Positions 34,341 to 43,013 of a stretch of 64,000 bases of DNA are shown piece by piece. Source of the DNA: an uncultured Helicobacter sp. (GTDB lineage: Bacteria > Campylobacterota > Campylobacteria > Campylobacterales > Helicobacteraceae); contig CALVDZ010000001.1 in the NCBI GenBank assembly GCA_944326445.1, forward strand, positions 200,164 to 264,163, written 5' to 3'. Every line of letters starts with the position of its first letter. The stretch's first letter is position 1. A program made the position numbers and the translations under genes. The notes under the pieces are model-generated. The model was not told the origin of the DNA. It saw only the letters and a program-made list of their open reading frames with translations, and did not search any database.

Positions 34341-35231
34341 ATGAACCAAGTGCAAATGTTAGTCCTAGACTTTGGGAGTCAATACACGCAGTTAATTGCT
34401 AGAAGGCTTAGAGAATTTGGCGTTTATACGGAAATCGTGCCCTACTTTGAAAAGATAGAATCTATAAGAGCCAAAAATCCTAAGGGCATAATTTTGAGCG
34501 GAGGACCGGCAAGCGTGTATGAAGAGGACGCTTATAAGCCTGATTCTAAGGTGTTTGAGCTAGGAATTCCCGTGCTTGGAATCTGCTATGGTATGCAGTA
34601 TATTGCTTATCATTTTGGCGGCGAGGTGGTGAGGGCGAAAGAGCAGGAATTTGGCAAAGCAAGATTAGAGCTTATAGAAAATGGCTCCTTGGAGGGGCAT
34701 TCAGCTTTTAGCGATAAATCGTTGAATCTGCACTCGGATTTTCAGTCACTTACTACTGGTAAGCTCCCTCAATCCTCGCTTGATAGCAACGATTTCTCAT
34801 CTAAAATCTTAGAATGCCAAAAAAATGGCATATTGCAGGGAACTCTTACGCAAGATACTAGAATTTCAAGTAATGAGACAAAATTTAAAAATACTCAAGA
34901 GACAACGCCACTCTTTAATGGTGTAAAAAATGATTCTATTGTATGGATGAGCCACGCTGACAGGGTGGAGAAGATTCCACAAGGCTTTGCGGAGTTAGCA
35001 AAAAGCGGCAACACGCACTACTGCGTTATAGCGGATTTTAATCGTCAAATTTACGCCTTGCAGTTTCACCCCGAAGTCGTGCATAGCGAGTGCGGCGCAC
35101 AGATTCTAAAAAATTTTGCAGTAGGCATTTGTGGGGCAAACACAGATTGGAATATGAAAAATTTCATCGCTTATGAGATAGCAAAAATCCGCAAAATCAC
35201 GGGGCTAGAATCTAATCCACAAGAGGCATAG
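34341..35231 (+). CDS. guaA: GMP synthetase, glutamine amidotransferase half (split GuaA), with in-frame repeat insert
   Basis: 296 residues. Class I amidotransferase that supplies ammonia for XMP to GMP conversion: [14 protein letters not shown] at residue 9, nucleophile Cys82 in GICYGMQ, and His243/Glu245 in FHPEVVH. Bacterial GuaA is normally one chain of about 510 residues; here the chain ends after the linker ([12 protein letters not shown]), and the ATP-pyrophosphatase half is encoded 3.7 kb downstream at 38953. Residues 119 to about 160 derive from a 123-bp palindromic element; the extra, family-foreign segment runs on to about residue 190. The active-site residues lie outside it. The start has only a weak RBS (AGTGAGAATCT). 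Confidence 0.88.
   Translation: MNQVQMLVLDFGSQYTQLIARRLREFGVYTEIVPYFEKIESIRAKNPKGIILSGGPASVYEEDAYKPDSKVFELGIPVLGICYGMQYIAYHFGGEVVRAKEQEFGKARLELIENGSLEGHSAFSDKSLNLHSDFQSLTTGKLPQSSLDSNDFSSKILECQKNGILQGTLTQDTRISSNETKFKNTQETTPLFNGVKNDSIVWMSHADRVEKIPQGFAELAKSGNTHYCVIADFNRQIYALQFHPEVVHSECGAQILKNFAVGICGANTDWNMKNFIAYEIAKIRKITGLESNPQEA
34696..34818 (+). repeat. Palindromic element copy 5, inside the guaA coding sequence (123 bp)
   Basis: Terminal stem GGCATTC (34696-34702) with GAATGCC (34812-34818), inner stems TTTTAG/CTAAAA (34706-34711, 34801-34806) and AAATCGTTG/CAACGATTT (34716-34724, 34787-34795), core hairpin CTTAC-TACTG-GTAAG (34749-34763). The length of 41 codons keeps the frame. A stretch at about 34850-34866 (CTTACGCAAGATACTAGAAT) resembles the right end of copies 2 and 4 and may be a second truncated copy. 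Confidence 0.9.
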
Positions 35232-35242
35232 CGGGAGTGTAG

Positions 35243-37222
35243 ATGCAAAGATTCCAAAACCTCTTTTGTGAAATTAAAGATATAAAAGAAAAGAAGCGGA
35301 TTTTTGCCTTGTGGCAGGAGAGCTTTGTCAGGGCTCATAGCTTTATGGGGGAGGCTTTGCTAGAGCGTATCGCTAGGGATTTGTGGCAACGCGTGCAAAA
35401 GGCGGAGTGTTTTTTGGCGCAAATCCTTACGCAAAGGGATAGCACAGATTCTAAAGGCAGCAAGGATTCTCTCACAGCCTTTGGAATCTACACTCTGTGT
35501 GGGGATAGCTGCCATTTTGAGTGCTACCTCATTGATAGGAATGTATCACAAACTAAGGTGATACAGGCATTCTGTGCGAGCATCAAAGCCACGTATAGCA
35601 AGGTGCAAAGATTCCTCACACAATGGGACACACGCGACACAAAGGGCTTGCAAGCCTTTAGCAAGCTGGGCTTTATACAGAGTGCAGTTAGCGAGGATAC
35701 ATTAGATTCTAAAGATATGGTGGCATTGTGTTTGGAAGCTGACAAAGTGGATTGGGAAGATTCTAAGGTTATAGAATCTAAAAGCAATCAAGGGCGAAGC
35801 ATTACAGATTCTGACATTATAGAATCTACGAAGCCAAACGACAGGGGATTGGTAGATTCTAAAAGGAGAGATTTTCAAGGGCACAATGTTTTGGATTCTA
35901 AAAACACGCAGCCAACAGGCGATTTGCAGGCGGAAGGATTTTCGAGGGATTTTGGTGGTTTTTCAAGTGAGTGTGCAGGGAGCTACCTAAGCGGTAGTGA
36001 CCAAACACGAACGCAGAAATCCACCAAAAGCACCGAAAAGCCAACGCCCCTAAAGAGATGTGGCTGGATTTATCAGGGTTATAACACTAAAGACTACGCC
36101 ACGCAAAAACTCTACCAAAACTACCACGACTTTGAGTGGGGAGTGCCGCAGTATGAGGATAAGCGGCTCTTTGAGCAGCTCGTGCTAGAGGGTATGCAAG
36201 CGGGGCTATCGTGGATTACGATTTTAAAAAAGCGTGAGGCTTTGCGGGCGGCTTTTGGGGGCTTTGAGCCTGTTATCGTGGCGGGGTATGATGAGGCAAA
36301 AATACAATCCCTTATGGCAAATACTGCGATTATCCGCAATCGCGCCAAGATAGGATCGGCTATCAACAACGCCAAGCGGTTTTTGGAAGTGCAAGCTGAG
36401 TTTGGGAGCTTTGCGAGCTTTATCTGGAGCTATGTGGGTGGGAAGCCCATCATCAATCATTTTGAGAATCTAGCGGAGATCCCCACACGCACGTCGCTTT
36501 CTGATACAATCACTAGGGATTTAAAAAGGCGTGGCTTTAGCTTTGTAGGCAGCGTGGGGATTTATGCCTTTATGCAGTCTGTGGGGATGGTGTGTGATCA
36601 TTTGGTGAGTTGTGCGTTTCACCCCGAGAATGCGGGTAAAAAAGAGGGTTGCAAACCCTATATCTTAGAAACAGAGCGAGTGTATTTGCGACGCTATAGA
36701 GATGAGGACTTGGAGGCTTTGCATAGAATTTTAAGCGATGAAGAGACGATGTATGCTTGGGGGCACGGCTTTAGCATCGATGAAAGTAGAGAGTGGCTAG
36801 AGAGGCAACTTGCAAGCTACCAAACACAGGGCTTTGGACGCTGGGCGGTGGTGGATAAAACAAGCGGAGAGATTATCGGCAACGCAGGGCTTAGCAAAGA
36901 GAGCATAAGCCTTGATGGCGTTACAAAAAGGGAGATTGTCGAGATAGGCTATATCTTGGCAAAAGAGTTTTGGAAACAAGGACTAGGCACAGAGATAGCC
37001 CTTGCAGTAAGGGACTATGCCTTTACAAATTTAGGCTTAAGCAAGGTGTATTGCCTAGTAAAAACGGATAATATAGCCTCTATAAAAGTCGCTAAAAAGC
37101 TTAAAGGGGAGCTTTTGGGTGAGCATATCAAAATCTATCAAGGCAGGGAGTTGCCACACTATGTCTTTGAATGCAAAAATGCCGAGATTGTGTTTGAGTG
37201 CGAAAGAGTGGATAAAATTTAA
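35243..37222 (+). CDS. tag: Three-domain fusion: GNAT-like, DNA-3-methyladenine glycosylase I (Tag), GNAT acetyltransferase
   Basis: 659 residues. Residues 1-155 look like a GNAT-type domain (SFMGEALLERIARDLW; GIYTLCGDSCHFECYLIDRN). Residues 156-270 are a low-complexity linker of Asp-Ser/Glu-Ser repeats (AGATTCT words) ending in a palindromic element at residues 230-269. The Tag domain starts at about 271 (RCGWIYQG, then DFEWGVPQYEDKRLFEQL; ends AFHPEN) and removes 3-methyladenine from DNA. A RimJ/RimL-like GNAT follows from about 472 (VYLRRYRDEDLEALH; FWKQGLGTEIAL). Standard Tag is one domain of about 190 residues. ATG has GGGAGTGTAG upstream, 11 bases after guaA-N. Confidence 0.82.
   Translation: MQRFQNLFCEIKDIKEKKRIFALWQESFVRAHSFMGEALLERIARDLWQRVQKAECFLAQILTQRDSTDSKGSKDSLTAFGIYTLCGDSCHFECYLIDRNVSQTKVIQAFCASIKATYSKVQRFLTQWDTRDTKGLQAFSKLGFIQSAVSEDTLDSKDMVALCLEADKVDWEDSKVIESKSNQGRSITDSDIIESTKPNDRGLVDSKRRDFQGHNVLDSKNTQPTGDLQAEGFSRDFGGFSSECAGSYLSGSDQTRTQKSTKSTEKPTPLKRCGWIYQGYNTKDYATQKLYQNYHDFEWGVPQYEDKRLFEQLVLEGMQAGLSWITILKKREALRAAFGGFEPVIVAGYDEAKIQSLMANTAIIRNRAKIGSAINNAKRFLEVQAEFGSFASFIWSYVGGKPIINHFENLAEIPTRTSLSDTITRDLKRRGFSFVGSVGIYAFMQSVGMVCDHLVSCAFHPENAGKKEGCKPYILETERVYLRRYRDEDLEALHRILSDEETMYAWGHGFSIDESREWLERQLASYQTQGFGRWAVVDKTSGEIIGNAGLSKESISLDGVTKREIVEIGYILAKEFWKQGLGTEIALAVRDYAFTNLGLSKVYCLVKTDNIASIKVAKKLKGELLGEHIKIYQGRELPHYVFECKNAEIVFECERVDKI
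35930..36048 (-). repeat. Palindromic element copy 6, inside the tag fusion gene (about 119 bp, inverted)
   Basis: Core hairpin CTACC-TAAGC-GGTAG (35983-35997), inner stems TTTTGGTGG/CCACCAAAA (35950-35958, 36021-36029) and TTTTCG/CGAAAA (35939-35944, 36034-36039), outer GGCG/CGCC. On the minus strand the core reads GGTCACTACCGCTTAGGTAG, the same as copy 4 apart from one base. It ends one or two codons before the Tag domain. The outer boundary is less certain than for the other copies. Confidence 0.82.
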
Positions 37223-37226
37223 AAAA

Positions 37227-37232
37227 TATAAT
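37227..37232 (+). promoter_or_regulatory. -10 box for the restriction-modification pair
   Basis: TATAAT 32 bases upstream of the ATG at 37264, followed by GGGAGGTAGAAA as ribosome binding site. Suggests the pair brought its own promoter. Confidence 0.55.
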
Positions 37233-37263
37233 ACATATCTAAACGAATGTTGGGAGGTAGAAA

Positions 37264-38100
37264 ATGAAAAACACACTCAATTTTGAATCCTTTTTAAAAA
37301 CCTTAAAACCAACAAATAGAAATTTGAGTTTTTATGTGGATTGGGACAAGTGCTTAAAAAATAAAGATAAAATTTCTATAAGCCTCAATCATCTAAATTT
37401 CTTGCTTGGCAGAGATTCTAGCGAGATAAAAGAAGCTATCATTACACTTTTTAGCGAGTATAAAAAGGCTTTTGAGATTTTGCCACTTTTACTTGCTGTG
37501 CGAGATTTTAAAGAAAGTGTGCTAGATAAGCTAGGCTTAGAATCTAGTATGCAAGAGTATCTAAAAAGTCCGCAAGGTGTGTATGATTTTATCTATGAAA
37601 GTGGGCTTTTAGAAATCTTTGCTGATAAAAAGATAAAGGATTTAAATGATTTTGTGTTTGGTATAGAGGTAGGACTTGATAGCAATGCGAGAAAAAATCG
37701 CAGTGGCAAAGCTATGGAATCTCTAGTCTCTAAAATCTTTAAAGAATCAAATTTAAATTTTAAAGAACAAGTCGGTGTCAAAGAATTTAAAGATTTACAC
37801 AAAAGTTTTGGCGAGGATATAAAAAAATTTGACTTTGTAGTCTTTGGAAAAAATGAGCAATATTTTATAGAATGCAACTTTTACACAGGCGGTGGAAGTA
37901 AGCTTAATAAAACTGCTAGAGCATATATAGAATTAGCACAAAAATTTGAAAATTTTAAAGATAAAAGCTTTGTGTGGATTACCGATGGGCAAGGTTGGCT
38001 GTCTGCAAAAAATAAACTACAAGAAGCCTATAAAAGTGTAGAAATCTATAATCTAAGCAATATTTCAAGCTTTATCAAAAAGGCACAAAATGAGTTCTAA
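37264..38100 (+). CDS. DpnII/MboI-type type II restriction endonuclease
   Basis: 278 residues. Resembles R.DpnII and H. pylori HP0091, which cut unmethylated GATC. The C-terminal half holds the likely PD-(D/E)XK core: KKFDFVVFGKN near residue 190 and YFIECNFYTGGGSKLNKTARAY near residue 200, where E-x-N replaces the usual E-x-K, as in this family. RSGKAMESLV near residue 145 is also conserved. Base composition is much more AT-rich than the neighbours, a sign of transfer. It overlaps the methyltransferase gene by 11 bases. Specificity for GATC is inferred. Confidence 0.82.
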   Translation: MKNTLNFESFLKTLKPTNRNLSFYVDWDKCLKNKDKISISLNHLNFLLGRDSSEIKEAIITLFSEYKKAFEILPLLLAVRDFKESVLDKLGLESSMQEYLKSPQGVYDFIYESGLLEIFADKKIKDLNDFVFGIEVGLDSNARKNRSGKAMESLVSKIFKESNLNFKEQVGVKEFKDLHKSFGEDIKKFDFVVFGKNEQYFIECNFYTGGGSKLNKTARAYIELAQKFENFKDKSFVWITDGQGWLSAKNKLQEAYKSVEIYNLSNISSFIKKAQNEF

Positions 38101-38941
38101 ATTTCAAAACCCCGCTTTCACAAGCTCTGATTCTTTGTTTTCTCTATATCAGGGCGATTGCAACGAGCTTTTACCACATTTTAAAGAAAGCTTTGATTTA
38201 ATCTTTGCCGATCCGCCTTATTTTCTATCAAACAATGGCTTAAGCATACAAAGCGGCAAAATTGTGAGTGTAAATAAGGGTGAGTGGGACAAGGGCGAAA
38301 AGATAGACGATGTTGATACTTTTAATATGTGTTGGATTAGCAAGGCTAAAGAAGCTTTAAAGCCTACAGGTAGCATTATGATAAGCGGCACATATCATAA
38401 TATCTTTTCACTTGGACTAGCTTTACAAAGGCTTGATTTTAAGATTTTAAATATCATTACTTGGCAAAAGACTAATCCACCGCCAAATTTTAGCTGTCGT
38501 TATCTCACGCATTCTACAGAGCAGATTATTTGGGCTAGAAAGAGTGCTAAACACAAACATATCTTTAATTATGAACTTTTAAAAAAGCTAAATAATGACA
38601 AACAAATGCGTGATGTGTGGAGTTTTTCTGCGATTGCACCTTGGGAAAAGGCAAATGGCAAACACCCTACACAAAAGCCCCTAGCCCTTTTAGTGAGACT
38701 ACTTTTAATGGCAAGTGATGAAAATTCACTCATTTGCGATCCTTTTAGTGGCTCTAGCACCACAGGCATAGCAGCAAACCTTTTAAAGCGAAAATTTATC
38801 GGCATAGAAAAAGAAAGTGAGTTTATCAATATGTCTATAAAAAGAAAAGATGAGTTAGATTCTGATAGAAAAAGCATAGAATCTAGGATTAAAGATTTGA
38901 TAATGTGTAGAAAAATGCAAAATTTGGATTTTAATTTATGA
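38090..38941 (+). CDS. DpnA-type N6-adenine DNA methyltransferase
   Basis: 283 residues. Beta-class order: [10 protein letters not shown] (motif IV) at about residue 41, catalytic region first, then the SAM-binding [13 protein letters not shown] near residue 220. [14 protein letters not shown] near residue 195 is typical. It should protect GATC by adenine methylation and match the adjacent endonuclease; DpnII loci in streptococci have a second, alpha-class methylase, not found here. The ATG lies inside the endonuclease gene, and the TGA overlaps the region just before guaA-C. AT-rich like its partner. Confidence 0.88.
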   Translation: MSSKFQNPAFTSSDSLFSLYQGDCNELLPHFKESFDLIFADPPYFLSNNGLSIQSGKIVSVNKGEWDKGEKIDDVDTFNMCWISKAKEALKPTGSIMISGTYHNIFSLGLALQRLDFKILNIITWQKTNPPPNFSCRYLTHSTEQIIWARKSAKHKHIFNYELLKKLNNDKQMRDVWSFSAIAPWEKANGKHPTQKPLALLVRLLLMASDENSLICDPFSGSSTTGIAANLLKRKFIGIEKESEFINMSIKRKDELDSDRKSIESRIKDLIMCRKMQNLDFNL

Positions 38942-38952
38942 TAGGAGGAAAG

Positions 38953-39903
38953 ATGAAAGATAAAAAAACAATAGAGAAAGAAAAAAGTAAAAATACCGGT
39001 GCTAAAGTGCTTTGTGCTGTGAGTGGTGGGGTGGATTCTAGTGTCGTAGCCACGCTTTTATACAGAGCCATTGGCGAGAATGTAATCCCTATCTTTGTAG
39101 ATACCGGGCTATTACGAAAAGGCGAGAGAGAAGCGGTTGAAAAGATGTTTAAAGAGAATTTAAAAGTGCCTTTGATAACAGTCGATGCGAGTGAGGAGTT
39201 TTTAGGGCTTTTAAAGGGCGTAAGAGAGCCAGAGCTTAAGCGTAAAATCATCGGTGAAACTTTCATCAAAGTCTTTGAAAGAGAGGCAAAAAAGCATAAT
39301 GCTAAGGGCGAGATAAAATTCCTAGCACAAGGCACACTCTATCCTGATGTCATAGAATCCGTGAGTGTAAAAGGTCCTAGCAAGACGATAAAGTCTCATC
39401 ACAATGTCGGCGGACTGCCTGAATGGATGAAATTTGAGCTTATCGAGCCGCTGCGTGAGCTTTTTAAGGACGAGGTGAGGGCTTTAGGGCGAGAGCTTGG
39501 TATGCCTGAATCTATGCTAATGCGCCACCCTTTTCCCGGACCCGGCCTTGCCATACGCATAATGGGCGAGGTTACGAAGCAGGACTTAGACTTGCTACGA
39601 GAAGCCGATTCTATCTTTATCGAGGAGCTGCATAAGTGGAATTTATACGATAAGGTTTGGCAAGCCTTTTGTGTGCTTTTAAATGTGCGAAGCGTTGGCG
39701 TAATGGGCGATAACCGCACTTATGATAATACCGTGTGCGTAAGGGCAGTGGAAGCCTTAGACGGAATGACGGCTACTTTTTCACACCTGCCCCACGAGTT
39801 TTTAGAATCTGTAAGCAACCGTATAATAAACGAGGTTGCGGGTATAAATAGAGTAGTCTATGACATCACTAGCAAACCACCCGGAACCATTGAGTGGGAG
39901 TGA
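38953..39903 (+). CDS. guaA: GMP synthetase, ATP-pyrophosphatase half (split GuaA)
   Basis: 316 residues. The PP-loop [18 protein letters not shown] near residue 20 adenylates XMP; the C-terminal dimerisation domain ends with the universal KPPGTIEWE. The protein begins [18 protein letters not shown], a short basic leader where the two halves are normally joined. ATG at 38953 has a very strong AGGAGG; another ATG at 38938 overlaps the methyltransferase end. Sequence from residue 18 on is close to Campylobacter GuaA as I remember it. It completes the enzyme begun at 34341, presumably as a two-subunit complex. Confidence 0.9.
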   Translation: MKDKKTIEKEKSKNTGAKVLCAVSGGVDSSVVATLLYRAIGENVIPIFVDTGLLRKGEREAVEKMFKENLKVPLITVDASEEFLGLLKGVREPELKRKIIGETFIKVFEREAKKHNAKGEIKFLAQGTLYPDVIESVSVKGPSKTIKSHHNVGGLPEWMKFELIEPLRELFKDEVRALGRELGMPESMLMRHPFPGPGLAIRIMGEVTKQDLDLLREADSIFIEELHKWNLYDKVWQAFCVLLNVRSVGVMGDNRTYDNTVCVRAVEALDGMTATFSHLPHEFLESVSNRIINEVAGINRVVYDITSKPPGTIEWE

Positions 39904-39906
39904 GAA

Positions 39907-40092
39907 ATGGATAATAAAACTACACAATTAATATGTTCTCTAGCAACTTGGAGAAGCTTAAGAAAGCAAAATAAAACACAAAATGATGTTCTTGAAGTTT
40001 TTTGTAAGGATATTGTTTGTCAATATTTTACCCATTCCTCTTTTAGCTCTAAAGATATTGCACAAGAGCTAAAGGATAATTCAAGAACATAA
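39907..40092 (+). CDS. Short protein of unknown function, possibly an N-terminal remnant
   Basis: 61 residues starting 3 bases after guaA-C with GGGAGTGAGAA upstream. The sequence (ICSLATWRSLRKQNKTQ, then VLEVFCKDIVCQYF) looks like the start of a larger protein whose remainder is gone; the stop falls in AT-rich sequence before the ruined DUF2075 gene. I do not recognise the family with any certainty. Same low GC as the surrounding acquired block. Confidence 0.4.
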   Translation: MDNKTTQLICSLATWRSLRKQNKTQNDVLEVFCKDIVCQYFTHSSFSSKDIAQELKDNSRT

Positions 40093-40146
40093 CATGCTGC
40101 AATTCAAATAGGATAAATATATGTATTTTAAAATGAAGCCATCGTC

Positions 40147-41632
40147 TTAGTTTTCATACAGAATCTGCACACAATTTTTATAAACTTCCGGATTGTTAAT
40201 AATGACTACCATAAGTTCTTTTCTAGTTCTTGTAATAGCCTGAAAAAGTGTTTGTGTTGCTGAGTAGTAAGAGCGACTCCTATAACCCAATCACCCATCA
40301 TCTGTGTGATAAAAATCCTCTGTTATGGTTACTAGCACTTTATCAAATTCTTGTCCGATTGATTTATGAGAGCTTATGTTAGAATCAAAACGCACATCAT
40401 CTAACTTTTCCTTATAATACATACTTGTTGTAAGATATATATGTTCATAACCTTTCTTTTCAACTAAATGTTTAATATACTCTTTTGCTTGATTTGTATC
40501 CGCCATATAGCGTAATGATATATTGTGATAATCTCCTTGATAAGAATTATCTGTTTTGATTTTTTGTAAATTAAACAATTTAGTAATAAAAGAAACGATT
40601 TCCTGATTATATCTAATTTTCTTACCTAGCTTCGTCCTATAATCTGCAATACTTTCAACATACTCAACAACTTCTTCTGCTTTATTATGAGGATTTAGTT
40701 TTTGCTTTACATCGTGAGAAAAAATGATGCATTTTTGATTTTTAGCTTTTTCTACAAATTCTTTTAATTCACTCAACCTCACCCTATGTACCTCATCAAA
40801 AATAATAATATCTATTTCGGGCTTTATATCATAATTAAAATCCTTAATTGTAGATATTTTCCAGCCATTTTCTTTGAGTGTTTCTATACCACCATTGCTA
40901 GAAGCACAATGAACAATCATAACTCCTTTTTCTTTTAAAGTTTTAGCCAAATGATAAATTAGCAAAGTCTTACCAGTTCCAGCTGAACCGGCAATAGAAC
41001 ATATGCTATAAGGATTACACTCTAGTTGCTTTAAGATTTCCTTTTCTATTTTTTCTTGATGACTTGTTAAAAAATATTTATTTTCAAGAAAAGACTTAGT
41101 GTTATTAAGTGGCGATATAAGGTAATTTGATGGCACAAATAAATCATTTGGACAGGCAATGTCATCTTGCACTTCCTTAAGCGCCTTGACTATTTCTGCA
41201 ATATCGACTTTAAGCAATTCATTATTGTCATATTGATATACACTTTTATCTTCCGCTATAAATGTAAAACAATAGATTTTTCTATCCAAAAAAGACAGAT
41301 AGTAATAATTTCTTTGTAGTTGCTTTAAAATTCTTTCTTCATCAATGTTTTTAGACTTTAATTCTATATTTACAATACTTGTTTTGCCTATCCTAAGTAG
41401 GTCAAATTCTTTATTGATTTGTGGTATTTTGTAATTTAGATAAAAATTTTCAACACAATGAAAATCTTTTTCTAAAGATAAAATTATATTGCACAACAAG
41501 CACAAATCCTTCTGCTCGTTGTCTTTTGTTTCTTCAAGTCCTGTGTATTTTTTTTACTTCGGGATTATCATTTACAAGCTCTAAGTTAATAATATTAGCA
41601 ATATTTAATAAATTTATCTTTTTAAGCACCAA
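40147..41632 (-). pseudogene. DUF2075-type superfamily 1 helicase/ATPase, inactivated
   Basis: Reading from the TTG/GTG near 41632/41629, the first 33 codons end at a run of eight A (minus strand, near 41551-41558). With seven A the frame would join the long open part (41505 to 40294). That part has Walker A AGSAGTGKTLLIYHLA and Walker B DIIIFDEVHR. An in-frame TGA at 40291-40293 then cuts it, but the same frame goes on with YRSRSYYSATQTLFQAITRT, a helicase motif VI region, to a TAA at 40147. Two lesions make a pseudogene, although the A8 tract could be variable. Such proteins often occur in defence islands. Confidence 0.75.
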
Positions 41633-41877
41633 TGTATTCCTAAAATAAAATTTTGTATTATGTAAGTATAACATATATCTTGATTTTATTTGGAGCATTG
41701 TAAATGATTTACCAAGAGATATTTGTTTTAAAAATGCAAAACTTGATTAAAGATTTAAAAATCCATCTTTATATTCATGGACAAATGGAAAATAATTAAG
41801 ATTTATTTAGTAATCTCAAATCAATCTTACCTCCGAAGCAATATGGGAGGGTGTGGATTTATAAGGGGGAGCAGAAA

Positions 41878-42225
41878 ATGAAAATTAAAGAGATACGAGT
41901 CAAAAATTTTAAGAGATTTGATGACTTAATTGTTAGGGGAGCAGAAAATGCTAAGTTGGTCATCTTGGTTGGAGTAAATGGAAGTGGAAAATCATCGTTG
42001 TTGGAGGCTTGCAATATTTGGCATAAACAAAAATATTATAGTATTATGGAAAATAGTTATCGCTAAAAGATTATTTTTTGTGAGGGGAGTTTGGAAGGGA
42101 ATAAAAGAAAGAATTTTGATGCAAACATTTATAGTAAAATCTTTCAAAAGAAATATCCCAATCCCCACAATGGCGCGCATACATTTACAGAATCTACTCC
42201 AAAGATTTGGAATCTAATTGCATAG
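41878..42225 (+). pseudogene. RecF/SMC-like AAA ATPase, N-terminal remnant
   Basis: Starts at ATG 41878 with GGGGAGCAGAAA upstream: MKIKEIRVKNFKRFDDLIV, then Walker A GVNGSGKSSLLEA near residue 40. An in-frame TAA at 42064 follows; the same frame resumes with CEGSLEGNKRKNFDANIYS and ends in AGAATCT repeat sequence (42190 onward). Walker B and the signature motif are absent. The 15-bp word GGGGAGCAGAAAATG occurs at 41866-41880 and again at 41936-41950. Bases 41640-41877 upstream hold no supported gene beyond a 30-codon fragment. Confidence 0.65.
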
Positions 42226-42260
42226 ATTCCAAGGCAATTACAGAATCTAGTGCTTGGGTT

Positions 42261-42304
42261 GGTTTAGATTCTATAACGCCGCTAGTTGGCGCAGACTATA
42301 AACC
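42261..42304. repeat. Inverted repeat after the heptose locus
   Basis: CGCC-GCTAGTT-GGCG (42277-42291) inside outer GGTTTA...TATA / TATAAACC pairing (42261-42304). Shares words with the hairpin cassette (GGTTTATAGAATCTGCGCC). It lies just past the stop of hddC and may terminate the minus-strand operon. Confidence 0.5.
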
Positions 42305-42314
42305 AAACTAGATT

Positions 42315-43013
42315 CTACAAACCTAGCCCACTAAGATAGCTCTGCGCCCTCAGGTAGTCCTGCGGGATACCAATGTCGATAAACCTCGCCTCATACACCT
42401 CCCCGCTCGCGAGTATCTCCCCGTAATGCTGCGCGATAAAATCCTCAAAGCTAAAGATTTTTGGCAAGCAAAAGCCCTCAAAAATATCCCGCGATAGGCT
42501 ATACACTCCCGCATTGATGAGGGAGTGTGCGGAGGTAGAATCTGTGCTAAAGCGCGTGATAAAGCCCTCTGAATCCAGCTCTATGCTCCCATAGCGCGTG
42601 TTTTGCATCAAGGTTAGGGCGAGTCTCAGTCGCGAGGGCGCGCGGTGGCGTGCCAAAAAATCCCTAAAATCTATCTCAAAAAATGTATCGCCATTGAGCA
42701 GCAGCACATAGGGGCTTTGGGCAAGCTTTAGGGCTTGGAGCAGCGCGCCACCCGTGCCCAGTGGGCTTTTCTCCCTAGCATAGCAAATCCTAAGCCCCAA
42801 AAACCGCTCCCCAAAATATCGCATAATCACCTCTTGCCTATACCCCACGGACAAAATCACGCGTGAAAATCCCTCGCGCGCGCATTTGCTAAGGAGTATC
42901 TGCAAAAATGGAATATCGCCTATGGGCGCCATAGGTTTTGGGATCGCTTCGCCGATATGGCTTCTTAGCCTCGTGCCCAGCCCTCCAGCGAGGATTATCA
43001 CTTCGCTATTCAT
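42315..43013 (-). CDS. hddC: D-glycero-D-manno-heptose 1-phosphate guanylyltransferase-type nucleotidyltransferase
   Basis: 232 residues. Nucleotidyltransferase core: IILAGGLGTRLRSHIGEAIPKPMAPIG at the N-terminus, LLLNGDTFFEIDF near residue 100, and FIDIGIPQDYLRA near the C-terminus. Its overlap with a GHMP heptose kinase gene points to HddC, which makes GDP-D-glycero-alpha-D-manno-heptose for capsule or surface-layer glycans. ATG at 43013 lies 8 bases inside hddA. Other sugar nucleotidyltransferases share the fold, so the exact sugar is inferred from context. Confidence 0.8.
   Translation of the reverse strand: MNSEVIILAGGLGTRLRSHIGEAIPKPMAPIGDIPFLQILLSKCAREGFSRVILSVGYRQEVIMRYFGERFLGLRICYAREKSPLGTGGALLQALKLAQSPYVLLLNGDTFFEIDFRDFLARHRAPSRLRLALTLMQNTRYGSIELDSEGFITRFSTDSTSAHSLINAGVYSLSRDIFEGFCLPKIFSFEDFIAQHYGEILASGEVYEARFIDIGIPQDYLRAQSYLSGLGL

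Noticed and set aside
40291..40293. UGA in the DUF2075 gene as a second selenocysteine
   Set aside because: No SECIS-like hairpin follows at the right distance, and an independent frameshift upstream already breaks the gene.
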